Of a DNA stretch of 64,000 nucleotides, positions 35,003-44,523 are shown piece by piece. The stretch spans positions 94,801-158,800 of the forward strand of contig NZ_SCHN01000009.1 of NCBI RefSeq assembly GCF_004120195.1. The letters are read 5' to 3'. Position numbers and translations under genes: made by a program. The stretch is from Enterovibrio baiacu (GTDB taxonomy: Bacteria > Pseudomonadota > Gammaproteobacteria > Enterobacterales > Vibrionaceae). The notes below the pieces were generated by a model. That model was not told the origin of the DNA and made no database searches. It was given only the letters and a program-made list of their open reading frames with translations. The first letter of the stretch is position 1. Every line of letters starts with the position of its first letter.

Positions 35003-35623
35003 CTAGGCGCGCACTTTCTCAAACAAGCCTTTCATCGCCCCCTTACTGGTTTTGCTGATGGTCTGCATCAGTTTGAAGCTAGGGTCGAACACGCCTTGTT
35101 GTTCCAGTTCTTCAATCATCACCATCCAGAGTTTGGCTGTCATTTGAGCATCGGCCAACGCGCGGTGAAATACGCCGTCGTTGTCGATGTGCTTGAAGCG
35201 CACCAAATCGCCCAACTTATGCGTAGGTGCATCTTGGATCAGGCGGCGAGCAATCAACATGGAACAGGCAAACTGGCCAGAATAACGCACGTTCACACGT
35301 TCTAATTCAGCATCCAAAAAGCGCTTATCGAACGAGGCATTGTGCGCAACAAGGTGGCTGTCGCCGATGAAATGCCCAAACTTCTCCATCACTTCCTCAC
35401 AGCTCGCGGCAGTGCGCAGCATGTTGTTGGTGATGCCCGTGTAACCCTCGATAAAACTGCTGACACGACGGCCTGGATTCATCAATTCTTGGAAGGTATC
35501 GACGACGTCACCGTTCACCAATTTAACCGCACCGATTTCGATGGCGCGATCGCCCATATTGGGTGATAAGCCTGTGGTTTCGAAGTCGAGAACGATAACG
35601 GAATGCGCGGGTGTTGATGGCAT
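35003..35623 (-). CDS. DEDDh 3'-5' exonuclease (DnaQ/RNase T superfamily)
   Basis: 206 aa from ATG 35623 (33 nt downstream of the first start; AAGG upstream). All three exonuclease motifs are present: Exo [12 protein letters not shown], Exo [15 protein letters not shown], Exo [13 protein letters not shown] with the His of the DEDDh class. The gene is close to the epsilon-like family of small polymerase-independent exonucleases. A short C-terminal tail is basic. It is convergent with the LysR gene. Confidence 0.88.
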   Translation of the reverse strand: MPSTPAHSVIVLDFETTGLSPNMGDRAIEIGAVKLVNGDVVDTFQELMNPGRRVSSFIEGYTGITNNMLRTAASCEEVMEKFGHFIGDSHLVAHNASFDKRFLDAELERVNVRYSGQFACSMLIARRLIQDAPTHKLGDLVRFKHIDNDGVFHRALADAQMTAKLWMVMIEELEQQGVFDPSFKLMQTISKTSKGAMKGLFEKVRA

Positions 35624-35812
35624 GAAATGGAACCTTGTTGATGTGCGACAGTGCAATAAGGCGGAGTATACAGAGACAGGGTTGACTTAGAAATGAGTTC
35701 GCGAGCACATCACCGATGAATCGATGCTAGCGAGGTGGCAAGCGCGAGCATGCGAAAGTGAGAAGAGCACGTTTCAGTGCTCTGTCTGCATGGTTCAATG
35801 GCTGTCGTCCAA

Positions 35813-37912
35813 CTATATATTTGCGTTCATTGTGGCGGTGTGTTGAATGTTGAAGCTGGCGAAATCGTTCGCGGCGATGGCGCGCGAGAAATACCAACCT
35901 TGTACTTCTACATCCGCTTTCTGTGAGACGTAAGCATATTGCTCCTTGGTCTCTACGCCTTCGACAATAATTTTGATATCGAGCTCGTTGGCAATAGCAA
36001 TTAAGCCGTTAAACACCTTTTTTCCTTTATCGTTACTGAGTGCAGCCACGAAACTTTGGTCAATCTTGAGCGCATCAATATCAAAACGGTTTAGGTAACT
36101 AAGGGAACTGTAACCCGTCCCAAAATCATCGATATGAACGCGTGCGCCGGCCTCGTGGAGTCGGCGAATGGAATCGCCCACCATGAATTCGTTTTGGATC
36201 AGCGTGTCTTCGGTAATTTCGACATGGATCAATCCGGGGACGCGTTCAATCAGCAGAAGAATGTCACTCATTTTTTGCGCATTGGTCAGCGTCGGGCTGG
36301 TAATGTTGACGCTAATTGGAATTTCTAACCCGTCGCGTTTCCATGCTTCACACTGCGCCACGCTGTTTTTGACTACCCACACGTCAATGTCGCTCATCAT
36401 GTTGGCTTTCTCAAAGATATGCAGGAAGTCCGAAGGTAATTCCACGTTGCCTTGCTGATCCTTCACGCGAATCAAGGCCTCCATCCCAACGACTTTTTGC
36501 GTGTTTGAATTGATCTGAGGTTGGTACTCCAAATAGAACTCGCGGTTGGAGAAAAGCGCGATGCGATTGTGGGTTTCTTCCATTTCTTTTGAACGAAGCA
36601 AAGACTCGCGCACCGGGTCAACGGAAAGCACATATGCTTCTTCTTCGCTGCGGGTAAACGTGGTGTCGAGAGACGGTATGTAGACCTCTTGCTGCTTAGC
36701 TTGATTGTCGATTCTACGCACGAAAGGCAGATAGATCAGCACGTTGAGGGCGATAATAAAGAGCTGCAACGCAATAGCAGAAATATCCCCGCCCGTCGCT
36801 ACGTATGCATTGATGATGATTGGGCTACTCATCGGAGCTAATGTGTAAGGCGCGGCGACCAAGCCCATTTGCAGCACAAGTACGGTAACAACAACGTTCA
36901 CGAGTGGCGTGAAAAGAAAGGGAAGGAACAAACGCGGGTTGAAGATAATAGGCAATCCGAATAACAGCAGTTCGTTTATGTTGAACAGCCCGAGGGGGAT
37001 GCTGGTTATGGCAATCACCCGCATCATTTTGCTTTTCGAAAAGGCAATCAGCGCGATGGATAAACCCAGCGTGGCGCCCGCACCGCCAATAAATACAAAC
37101 AGAGAAAGGGTCGAAAGGGTCATCACATTGGGCGCATCACCGCCTGCGAGTACGGCGGCACGGTTCATTTCCAGCGCTGCGAGCAAGGGTTCTACCATGG
37201 GCGTTAACGCGTAGTAACCGTGAATGCCAACAAACCAAAGCATGGAATTCAACGCAGCAAATGTGCAGCCCGATTCAATAGGACTATTTTCGACATCAAT
37301 GCCATGAAATGCGCCTAGCACGATTTCGAGTTCGAAGTAGTTAAACAGCGCATTGAGCATCACGGCGACAGCGGCAACCACGGCGGCGACAATCGCGCCG
37401 GGGAGCATTAAGTTCATCGAGTCTTTAACCGGTTTGCCTGCGAGCTCGGTTTCTAAAATACGTGCGTAAGGCAGACGCTCTAACTTCGATATCAGTGGCA
37501 CGGTATAAAGCGGCATAGTGAGACCAACAAACAACAATAAGGTGGCTTCAGCTTGGCCTTCATGGCCGAGGATCTGTGCGGTGATTGCGATGTACGCCAT
37601 GTTCAAAATGGCGATAGGTGGGCGAGGTAACCGCCAGTAAATCGCGAGCATCATGCTGATGGAGGCGGCAAAGAAATAGGGATATAGGCTCGTGAGCCAT
37701 TCATTTAGGTGGTGAAGGCCATTGATCAATGACACTGCGTTTGAGCCAAAAAAATCGAGCAGACTCGACGCGAAGCTTAAAATGTTTGACAAGATCAGGC
37801 AGGGCACTAGCCATAACATTCCATCTCTCAATGCACTGAGTGCCCCGGAATGGCGGGGAAGAGCGGACGACATGAACTGCAATAACCAACTGTTCGTTAA
37901 AGGGGTTTTCAT
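35813..37912 (-). CDS. PTS EIIC-like membrane domain fused to EAL c-di-GMP phosphodiesterase
   Basis: 699 aa. Residues 1-about 420 are a lactose/cellobiose-type EIIC: many helices, and the GIHGYYALTPMVEPLLAALEMN and LFNINELLLFGLPIIFNP segments that bind sugar in this family. Residues about 455-699 are an EAL domain with intact EALIR (E478), the nearby HVEITED, DDFGTG (595-600), ALKIDQS and EGVE (651-654), so active c-di-GMP hydrolysis is likely. The EIIC part lacks EIIA/EIIB partners nearby. It probably senses a sugar at the membrane and lowers c-di-GMP. Confidence 0.9.
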   Translation of the reverse strand: MKTPLTNSWLLQFMSSALPRHSGALSALRDGMLWLVPCLILSNILSFASSLLDFFGSNAVSLINGLHHLNEWLTSLYPYFFAASISMMLAIYWRLPRPPIAILNMAYIAITAQILGHEGQAEATLLLFVGLTMPLYTVPLISKLERLPYARILETELAGKPVKDSMNLMLPGAIVAAVVAAVAVMLNALFNYFELEIVLGAFHGIDVENSPIESGCTFAALNSMLWFVGIHGYYALTPMVEPLLAALEMNRAAVLAGGDAPNVMTLSTLSLFVFIGGAGATLGLSIALIAFSKSKMMRVIAITSIPLGLFNINELLLFGLPIIFNPRLFLPFLFTPLVNVVVTVLVLQMGLVAAPYTLAPMSSPIIINAYVATGGDISAIALQLFIIALNVLIYLPFVRRIDNQAKQQEVYIPSLDTTFTRSEEEAYVLSVDPVRESLLRSKEMEETHNRIALFSNREFYLEYQPQINSNTQKVVGMEALIRVKDQQGNVELPSDFLHIFEKANMMSDIDVWVVKNSVAQCEAWKRDGLEIPISVNITSPTLTNAQKMSDILLLIERVPGLIHVEITEDTLIQNEFMVGDSIRRLHEAGARVHIDDFGTGYSSLSYLNRFDIDALKIDQSFVAALSNDKGKKVFNGLIAIANELDIKIIVEGVETKEQYAYVSQKADVEVQGWYFSRAIAANDFASFNIQHTATMNANI

Positions 37913-38622
37913 TCCAGCTTTCTCATAACACTTTGCGGTTGCCTTTCACGTCATTTTTATTGGCCGTGTTATACACCAAGGTGTTTTTATTCGCAGACAG
38001 GCAATAGTCATCAAGGTGTCGCCACTTTCACTACGAAAGAAAATAAGCGTTGCACCATGATCCTTATTCTTGAGTAGGGAAAAGGTAAATAAAACAATAG
38101 AAACAGAGTCTTGCGTTATTATATTAATAGCGGGCTATTTTTGAGCACGTTTCTTTGCACGTTTGCTCGTATACACACTGTTGCCTAGCCCGTGTCTAGT
38201 AATAGTGTATTCGTTCGATAAATGCTTACAAAAACCAGATGAATAAGGTGATTGTTAATTTTCTTCTCAAAAATAGGACTGGTGTGTCATGTGGATTTGC
38301 AGGGATTGTAGATAATGAAGCGGGTGCAAAGCGTTGGTATGCTGGCTTTTCATTCCCTTCAACTATGTGATCTGTTCATTTATTCACCTCGTTAATAACT
38401 CTTTAAATATCATGATCATGGTTTTTTCTGAAAGAATTAAAATAATCATGATGTCTTAATAATGAAGCGTTATGTGTCTTTTTTAACATTCACTAAATTG
38501 ATAAGTTATCTGAAATTCTAGTGTTTCAATGTGATCCGTTTCATACGGAATGCTTACACCCCAGTGTCGCTCTGGATGAATAATAAATAACAACAATGGC
38601 TCACGGCGTGATGCAGTAAGTT
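37913..38622. promoter_or_regulatory. divergent 710-bp intergenic region between two EAL genes
   Basis: No convincing gene; the best frame is a 43-codon ORF at 38239-38370 without a ribosome binding site. Very AT-rich from about 38080 to 38120 and from 38370 to 38530. Contains catgatcatg (38411-38420) and, 35 bp on, atcatgat, which could be a paired operator. Both flanking promoters must lie here. Confidence 0.4.
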
Positions 38623-39843
38623 TTGGGTGAAGGTTTGGATAGAGAAAAGTGGATACTCGTCATTGATGACACAGAAAGCATGATCATAATGATCGAGTCT
38701 GTGCTCTCTCAACTCGGATACAACAACGTAGACAGCTTCACTCAGCCGCAATTGGCGCTCGATGCCGTGAAGCAAAACCCCAAGAAATATGACGTGGTTC
38801 TGACGGATTTGAACATGCCAGAAATTGATGGCATGGGTGTGATTCGGGAACTTGGTGATCTTGGGTTTCGCGGCGGCGTGTGTATCGTTTCTGATTTAGA
38901 AACCCGTGTTGTCGAACTGGCTGCCAACATTGCTCAACAACAGGAGATATACCTGTTGGGCAGCATTGCAAAACCCATCAGCCGAGACGGCCTTTCGCGG
39001 GTATTGAAACGCATGGGTTACGTGGGGCGGAAAAAACGCCTTCATTTGGAAAAGATGACCCGTGATGAGCTGATCGGTCATGTGTCTCGCGATAGCATCG
39101 TCCCTTACTACCAACCCAAGCTAAATCCTGTTAGCAATCGCGTTGAAAGTTTAGAAGTGGTCGCAAGGATTGAAGTCGCGAAAGACAACGAGATGATCTT
39201 GCCAGATAACTTCATAGGCACCGCGATCCAGCATGATCTTGTCGATACCATCACCATGCAGCTGGCTCAGAAAATTGCGACTGATATGCCCGCGTTACTA
39301 AAGGCATTTGGCAATGATGTGTGCATCAGTATCAACCTCTCGCCGACTCAGCTTTCCGATCTGGATATTCCTAAGCGTCTTCACCAATTGTTTGATGCGC
39401 AGAACATTGATAAGCACCAAATCATCCTCGAAATCACGGAGGAGCATGCGCTGAAATCTGCCGAACAATTGGAATCGCTCAACCGTTTACGCATTCAGGG
39501 GTATGGGGTGTCGATGGATGATTTTGGAACAGGCTTCACCAACATTCAGCAGCTCAGACGCTTGCCGTTCACCGAAGTGAAAATTGACCGCTCATTGGTG
39601 CGCCAAATCCACAACGACCCGTTCAGTCAGGCTATCGTGCGCTCTCTTGCAACTTTTTCACCGACTGAGAATTTCAAACTGGTGGCGGAGGGCGTTGAAG
39701 AGCTAGAAGAGTTGGAATACTTGGTCTCGCACTATCCAAACATGTTGATCCAGGGCTTTTTGATTTGCCGACCTAAGCCGATTGAACAACTCACCCAATG
39801 GCACTCGCGTTGGCGTGAACAAGCAAGTGCAGACAGCGCTTAG
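38623..39843 (+). CDS. response-regulator receiver domain fused to EAL phosphodiesterase
   Basis: 406 aa. Start is a TTG (38623; TTG 38635 is an alternative), since an in-frame stop blocks the upstream ATG. Receiver domain residues about 9-125: acidic pair D15/D16, phosphoacceptor D62 in LTDLNMPEIDG, K117. EAL domain about 150-400: the EAL triplet reads EVV (178-180, Glu kept), then LEITEEH, DDFGTG, EVKIDRS and AEGVE. Catalytic residues other than the altered hydrophobics are retained, so it is probably active. No histidine kinase gene is adjacent. Confidence 0.85.
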   Translation: MGEGLDREKWILVIDDTESMIIMIESVLSQLGYNNVDSFTQPQLALDAVKQNPKKYDVVLTDLNMPEIDGMGVIRELGDLGFRGGVCIVSDLETRVVELAANIAQQQEIYLLGSIAKPISRDGLSRVLKRMGYVGRKKRLHLEKMTRDELIGHVSRDSIVPYYQPKLNPVSNRVESLEVVARIEVAKDNEMILPDNFIGTAIQHDLVDTITMQLAQKIATDMPALLKAFGNDVCISINLSPTQLSDLDIPKRLHQLFDAQNIDKHQIILEITEEHALKSAEQLESLNRLRIQGYGVSMDDFGTGFTNIQQLRRLPFTEVKIDRSLVRQIHNDPFSQAIVRSLATFSPTENFKLVAEGVEELEELEYLVSHYPNMLIQGFLICRPKPIEQLTQWHSRWREQASADSA

Positions 39844-39895
39844 CTGCCTTTTCATCCATCCTTTGGTTTAGCCATGTGAGTCAACGGTGTGCAGA

Positions 39896-41347
39896 CTAAC
39901 GTGACTGCGCTGTTGCACGGTAGCACTCAGATGCTTCATCAAACTCAAACGTCAGTGAATGCTTGATACTTTCTAGCTCATCACCTTGGTAGTGGGACAC
40001 ATAAAGAAGCTGACTGAGGTTTTCCTTCGCAATCAGCTCCAAGGTGTTTTTCATTAGTCTTCGCCCTAGATAATCCAAACCTTGATAGGGTTCATCCAGA
40101 ATCAATAGCGTCGGCTGTTTAACAATGGCGCGCGCAATCAGTAACAAGCGCTGTTGCCCATATTCCAACTTGCGAAAAGGTGTTTTTAGGTATTGGCGCA
40201 TATGAAGAATATCGAGCCATTCTTTGGCGATTTCTCGCTCTTTCAATGAAGGCTGGTTGTAAAGGCCGATAGAGTCATAAAAGCCTGACAAAATCACATC
40301 GAGTGCCGAACAGTTCACGCGATATTGCAGATGTAACGCTGACGACACCATGCCGATGTGTTTTTTGATTTCCCAGATGGTTTCACCTGATCCGCGTTGC
40401 TTACCAAATATCTGAATGTCGTTACTGTAACACTGTGGGTGATCGCCAAATATCATCCCGAGCAGTGTACTTTTCCCGCAGCCGTTCGGGCCTTTTACCT
40501 GCCAGTGCTGGCCTTTGTCTATGCGCCAATCGATCTCGGTGAAGATGGTTTTTTCGGTATAGGCGACTTCGCCGTTTTTGAGTTCAAAGATCGGGTTTTC
40601 GAATGGCGTGCTGTGTTGATAGCGACGAATTAGCGCCATCATGTGTTCGCTTTGCTCTTTCGATTGCGCCTTGATTTGCGTGATGATGGGGTGAGTATCC
40701 CACGCGTTTTTGTTCATCAAGCTATCGAGCTTTCCATGGTTAAACAGCGCTATGTGGTCAACCCACTCTGGCATGTCTTCTTCTCGTGAAAAGGTCACCA
40801 GCATTTGTACGCGTTGGGAAAGGGCGGTGAGATAAGTTGCCAGCGACGCGCGGTGCGCAACATCAAGGCCGGTGAAAGGATTATCGAGCACGATGAAATC
40901 TGGTTGCGTGGCCAATGCGCGCGCTAGCATGACGCGGCGCGTTTCCCCTGTAGAAAGTACGCGAAAACCGCTCTCTTTGAGATGATTCAGATCCAGCTCA
41001 TCAATGAGCTTTTGCGTGAGGGCATCATCATGGCATTGTTCGAATATCAGTGTGTAAACAGTGCTGCCTGCATCGATACGATCGAGAAAGTCGGTGTCAT
41101 CTTTCGCCAGTTCGTCATCGAGTAAACGCTGCTGCTCGACCAAAGACACTTGCGCGAATGTCCCTGGCGATAGGTGCAATTCGCCATCAAATTCAAGTTC
41201 ACCCACCAGTAATTCACCCAACAAAGAACCAATGTCGCCTTCGGTGCTGAATACCGCCCAAGATTCCTGTGGAGCGATTGCCCAGTGTTCGATGTTGAGC
41301 GTTGATGTTGCGCCCGTGGCAGAGAGTTGGGTAAACCTAATTTCCAT
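39896..41347 (-). CDS. ModF-like double ABC ATPase with degenerate first domain
   Basis: About 483 aa from ATG 41347 (chosen because the length before the first ABC site then matches ModF; ATG 41380 is the alternative). Domain 1 has signature LSTGETRR and DFIVLDNPFTGLD, but the Walker A site reads FSTEGDIGS instead of GxxGxGKS, and Walker B has Asn where the catalytic Glu stands, so it should not hydrolyse ATP. Domain 2 has GPNGCGKST, LEYGQQRL (the weak LSGGQ of ModF) and LLILDEPYQGLD. ModF/PhrA was named for its link to molybdate operons, but its role is uncertain and no modABC is here. Confidence 0.8.
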   Translation of the reverse strand: MEIRFTQLSATGATSTLNIEHWAIAPQESWAVFSTEGDIGSLLGELLVGELEFDGELHLSPGTFAQVSLVEQQRLLDDELAKDDTDFLDRIDAGSTVYTLIFEQCHDDALTQKLIDELDLNHLKESGFRVLSTGETRRVMLARALATQPDFIVLDNPFTGLDVAHRASLATYLTALSQRVQMLVTFSREEDMPEWVDHIALFNHGKLDSLMNKNAWDTHPIITQIKAQSKEQSEHMMALIRRYQHSTPFENPIFELKNGEVAYTEKTIFTEIDWRIDKGQHWQVKGPNGCGKSTLLGMIFGDHPQCYSNDIQIFGKQRGSGETIWEIKKHIGMVSSALHLQYRVNCSALDVILSGFYDSIGLYNQPSLKEREIAKEWLDILHMRQYLKTPFRKLEYGQQRLLLIARAIVKQPTLLILDEPYQGLDYLGRRLMKNTLELIAKENLSQLLYVSHYQGDELESIKHSLTFEFDEASECYRATAQSR

Positions 41348-41512
41348 GGTGGTGTCGCGTCCTTTCGTCCAAATATTCATCGGGCTTTCATGGGTTATAA
41401 CAATTCTGTTCTCTGCCGAGAAGGGTTTTTATTGAGAAACGAGGCGCGAGATTTGAGGGACGAGAAGGCGACAAGAGAATAAGAGATGGACGGCGTGAGC
41501 GAGAGAGAATGA

Positions 41513-41537
41513 ACATCGGGCGGGGGGCGCCCGATGT
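41513..41537 (-). terminator. GC-rich hairpin after pepT
   Basis: Perfect 10-bp arms acatcgggcg (41513-41522) / cgcccgatgt (41528-41537) with a G5 loop, 13 bp beyond the pepT stop. No proper U-tract follows, so it may be a weak terminator or a 3'-end stabiliser. Confidence 0.45.
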
Positions 41538-41549
41538 GGGTTGGATAAC

Positions 41550-42797
41550 TTACAAATGACGCTCTGCGGTAATCTTGATCACTTCCACCACCACGGCACT
41601 GGCGGCTTGCAGCGATTTCACGGGCAAGTATTCGTAGATGGAGTGGAAGTTGTGTGCGCCAGTGAAGATGTTCGGGCATGGCAACCCTTTCTGAGAAAGA
41701 ACGGCACCGTCATAACCGCCGCGCATTGGGATCGCGTTCATTTGAATGTCGTTGCGGGCATAGGCTTCTTTGGCGATGTCGATTGGGAAACTTGCCTCAC
41801 CTTCTAAGCTGTTTGCCACGTTTTCATAGCGATCTGCCAAGTGAATCGATACCGTTCCTTCGCCCCATAGGCCAGCACAACTGTCAGACAAGTTCTGCAA
41901 AAACGCCATGCGGTGTTGGTAGCCTTGTTTGGTGAAGTCGCGAATGTCCATTTTCAGCACGGTTTTTGCGCTGTTTCCGGTCATCTCTTTCACCCAGTAA
42001 TAGCCTTCGCGGCCTTCTGTGTATTGCGGTGCTTCGCCTGCTGGCAACATGTTGATGAACTGGTGCGCGATCAATAGTGAGTTCTTCAGTTTCCCTTTCG
42101 CTGACATAGGGTGTGCAGATTGGCCGGTGAAGGTGATGACTGCATCGCCCGCATTCCAGTTTTCATGCACGAATTCGCCAATGCCACAGCAGTCCAAGGT
42201 GTAACCAAAGTCTGCACCAAAGCTTTCTACGTCGAAGGCTTTCGCACCGCGCAGGCCTTGTTCTTCATCAGGGACGAAGGCCACTTTCACGTCACCGTGA
42301 AGAATGTCTGGGTTCGCTTTCAGTGTTTGCAACGCGTGCATGATGGCAGCAATGGCCGCCTTGTCATCTGCGCCCAGCAGGCTGGTGCCGTCGGTCACGA
42401 TGATGTCGTCACCCACATACTGAGCAAGCTCTGGGAATTCTGCCTGTTTTAGGATGATATCTAACTCTGCATTGAGGCAAATATTACCGCCGTTGTAAGG
42501 CACGACTTGCGCCTTGGTGTCGTTAGACTGCTCTGCGCTGGTATCAAGGTGCGCAAAGAAAGACACCGTTGGGATGGTTTTCGCCGACGCTGGCACGTTA
42601 GAAGGCAAGGTCGCGGTGAGGATGGCGGTATCGCGCAACACGATGTCTTCCATGCCCAAGGCTTCAAGTTCTTTGGCGATCAATTGCGCCAACACCCTTT
42701 GTCCTTCAGAAGACGGCATGATGCCAGCAGCGCCTTTTTCTCGGCTGGTGGTGGTGTTAATGCGGGTATATTGCAGAAAGCGATCAACGATATTCAT
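41550..42797 (-). CDS. pepT: peptidase T (tripeptide aminopeptidase)
   Basis: 415 aa, cytoplasmic M20B zinc peptidase. Metal and catalytic motifs: [42 protein letters not shown], and [33 protein letters not shown] near the C-terminus. It removes the N-terminal residue from tripeptides. It sits downstream of dcuC on the same strand, but a terminator lies between them, so it is probably also separately expressed. Confidence 0.95.
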   Translation of the reverse strand: [415 protein letters not shown]

Positions 42798-42842
42798 TAT
42801 GTTCTCCTATACGCGCTTCTTAGTGAATCGCGTGGAAAAAAT

Positions 42843-42910
42843 ACAAAAACAGGTTGGGTGCGTCATTGCGATCTTGTCTAGACCTTGCTTAGACGACACA
42901 CCTCAACCTG
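42843..42910 (-). terminator. Rho-independent terminator between dcuC and pepT
   Basis: On the minus strand CAGGTTG (42904-42910) pairs with CAACCTG (42850-42856), extended by GGTG/CACC with a one-base bulge, and is followed by TTTTTGTATTTTTT. It ends the dcuC transcript or acts as an attenuator for pepT. Confidence 0.65.
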
Positions 42911-42951
42911 ATAAAAACTTACGTGTTCATGTGATGGCTGTTTCTAGGGAA

Positions 42952-44313
42952 TTAGATCAGCACCTGTGAGCATACGAGCACCGAGGCCAGGCCGCCCAGC
43001 ATTGGGATCATGGTGCGTTTTGCTAGCTCGATAGGCGATACGTTTGCCACGCCAGCACAGGCGATAACGACACCAGCAACGGGCGATGCAGAGCGCATCA
43101 AACCCGCTGCAAGTTGCATTGGCATTGCGACATGCGCAGCGGTTGTACCCACCTGCGCTGCCACTTCTGGTGCGAGGTTTGAGAAGCTAAAGAATGATGC
43201 ATTGCCTGAACCCGACAGCATGGTAACCAGCACAATGATGGCAACCAGCATGAGCACCATGGCTAAGTAACCCAACCCAAGGTTTGCAGCACTACCTAGT
43301 AACATGTCGATGAAGCCAATCGCGGTGAGACCTACCACGAACACTTGCGCTGAAATGATCAAGCTCACTACGCTTGAGAACACCGCACCCATGCCTTCCA
43401 AGTACACCTTCAAAGAGGCAGCAACGGCTTTGCCGTCACGGGTGTAAATGAAGTCACAAACCATGGCGACGAACAGGGCGATGAACATGGCTGTTACCAC
43501 GTCCATGCGAATGGTGGTGATAGCAAACTTACTGAAGGTCAGAAGGAGCATCAACGGCAGTACAGGCAGAATCGCAAACCATTGTGGTGCTTCTCGTTGC
43601 TCTTTCGCTTCAATGTTGAATTCGTGCGTGACGCCTTTTTCTGCGTCTTTCTTGTCAAAGTAACGCTGGCTGAAGTAGTGCAGGGCAGCGATAACAATCA
43701 TCGACACCATGGCTACTGGGAATTGGTAGCTGGCGAAGTAGGTAGCAACATCAATGCCTGATACTTCCGCGGCTTTGTTCGCGGCAGAAGATGCGGGGCC
43801 TAAGTCCAAACAGCCCGTGGTCGCAACAACCGCAGCGGCGGCCGCTGGGTTACAGCCCACGCCAACTAATACTGGATACATGGCAACCAGCAACAAGAGT
43901 GCTAGGCCCGTCGCGCTAGGAATAAAGATGTTGATGAGCTGACCAATGATGTAAGCCAGTGCCAATACCATGTAGGGGTTTTTAATGTGGGAAAGCGGCT
44001 TGGTGGCGATGTTTACCATCGCGTTTGCTGCACCAATGTGCCCCATGTATTTAGAGAAACCACCCACAGCCATGATGATCAGACCGAGCTTCGAGAGGGT
44101 GGATGATGAAATGACTTTAATCACCTCAAAGAAATCGACAATGATCGAGCCTGTTGGTTTACCGCCTTTCGGTAAAAAGTCAGTAGTGCCATCAATAACA
44201 GCAAGCGCAATCATGAATAAGCCAGCAAGGAACAGCACAGCTTGCGTGTTATATTTTTTAACAATGAAGTAACCAACACCGAATATTATCGGCAAGGCTA
44301 ATAATGTGATCAT
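42952..44313 (-). CDS. dcuC: DcuC-family anaerobic C4-dicarboxylate transporter
   Basis: 453 aa with about 12 hydrophobic segments. DcuC markers: PKGGKPTGSIIVDFFEVIKVISSSTLSKLGLIIMAVGGFSKYM, PSATGLALLLLVAMYPVLVGVGC, and GSGNASFFSFSNLAPEVAAQVG. DcuC exports succinate or exchanges C4-dicarboxylates during anaerobic growth; with the aspartate-racemase-family gene nearby, aspartate-related substrates fit. 210 bp separate it from the RpiR gene upstream. Confidence 0.88.
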   Translation of the reverse strand: MITLLALPIIFGVGYFIVKKYNTQAVLFLAGLFMIALAVIDGTTDFLPKGGKPTGSIIVDFFEVIKVISSSTLSKLGLIIMAVGGFSKYMGHIGAANAMVNIATKPLSHIKNPYMVLALAYIIGQLINIFIPSATGLALLLLVAMYPVLVGVGCNPAAAAAVVATTGCLDLGPASSAANKAAEVSGIDVATYFASYQFPVAMVSMIVIAALHYFSQRYFDKKDAEKGVTHEFNIEAKEQREAPQWFAILPVLPLMLLLTFSKFAITTIRMDVVTAMFIALFVAMVCDFIYTRDGKAVAASLKVYLEGMGAVFSSVVSLIISAQVFVVGLTAIGFIDMLLGSAANLGLGYLAMVLMLVAIIVLVTMLSGSGNASFFSFSNLAPEVAAQVGTTAAHVAMPMQLAAGLMRSASPVAGVVIACAGVANVSPIELAKRTMIPMLGGLASVLVCSQVLI

Positions 44314-44523
44314 TTAAAACCTCATTTCTTACAGTCAAATGTGAAACTCTTTAATGAAAAGAGCAAATTGTGAAATTAGAATCGAATTTTCTTGAATTTA
44401 AAGCGCAGAAAGTCCTCCGCCATTATGTTAATTATTGGCGATATAATGCATTTATTTGTTAACGGTTTTGCTGGCGGTGCTGATGAATAAATGCGTGACC
44501 GATTTATGTATAAAGAATGAAAA

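Noticed and set aside
38239-38370. 43-codon ORF in the EAL intergenic region
   Set aside because: No Shine-Dalgarno sequence and no family resemblance; kept only as a comment on the gap.
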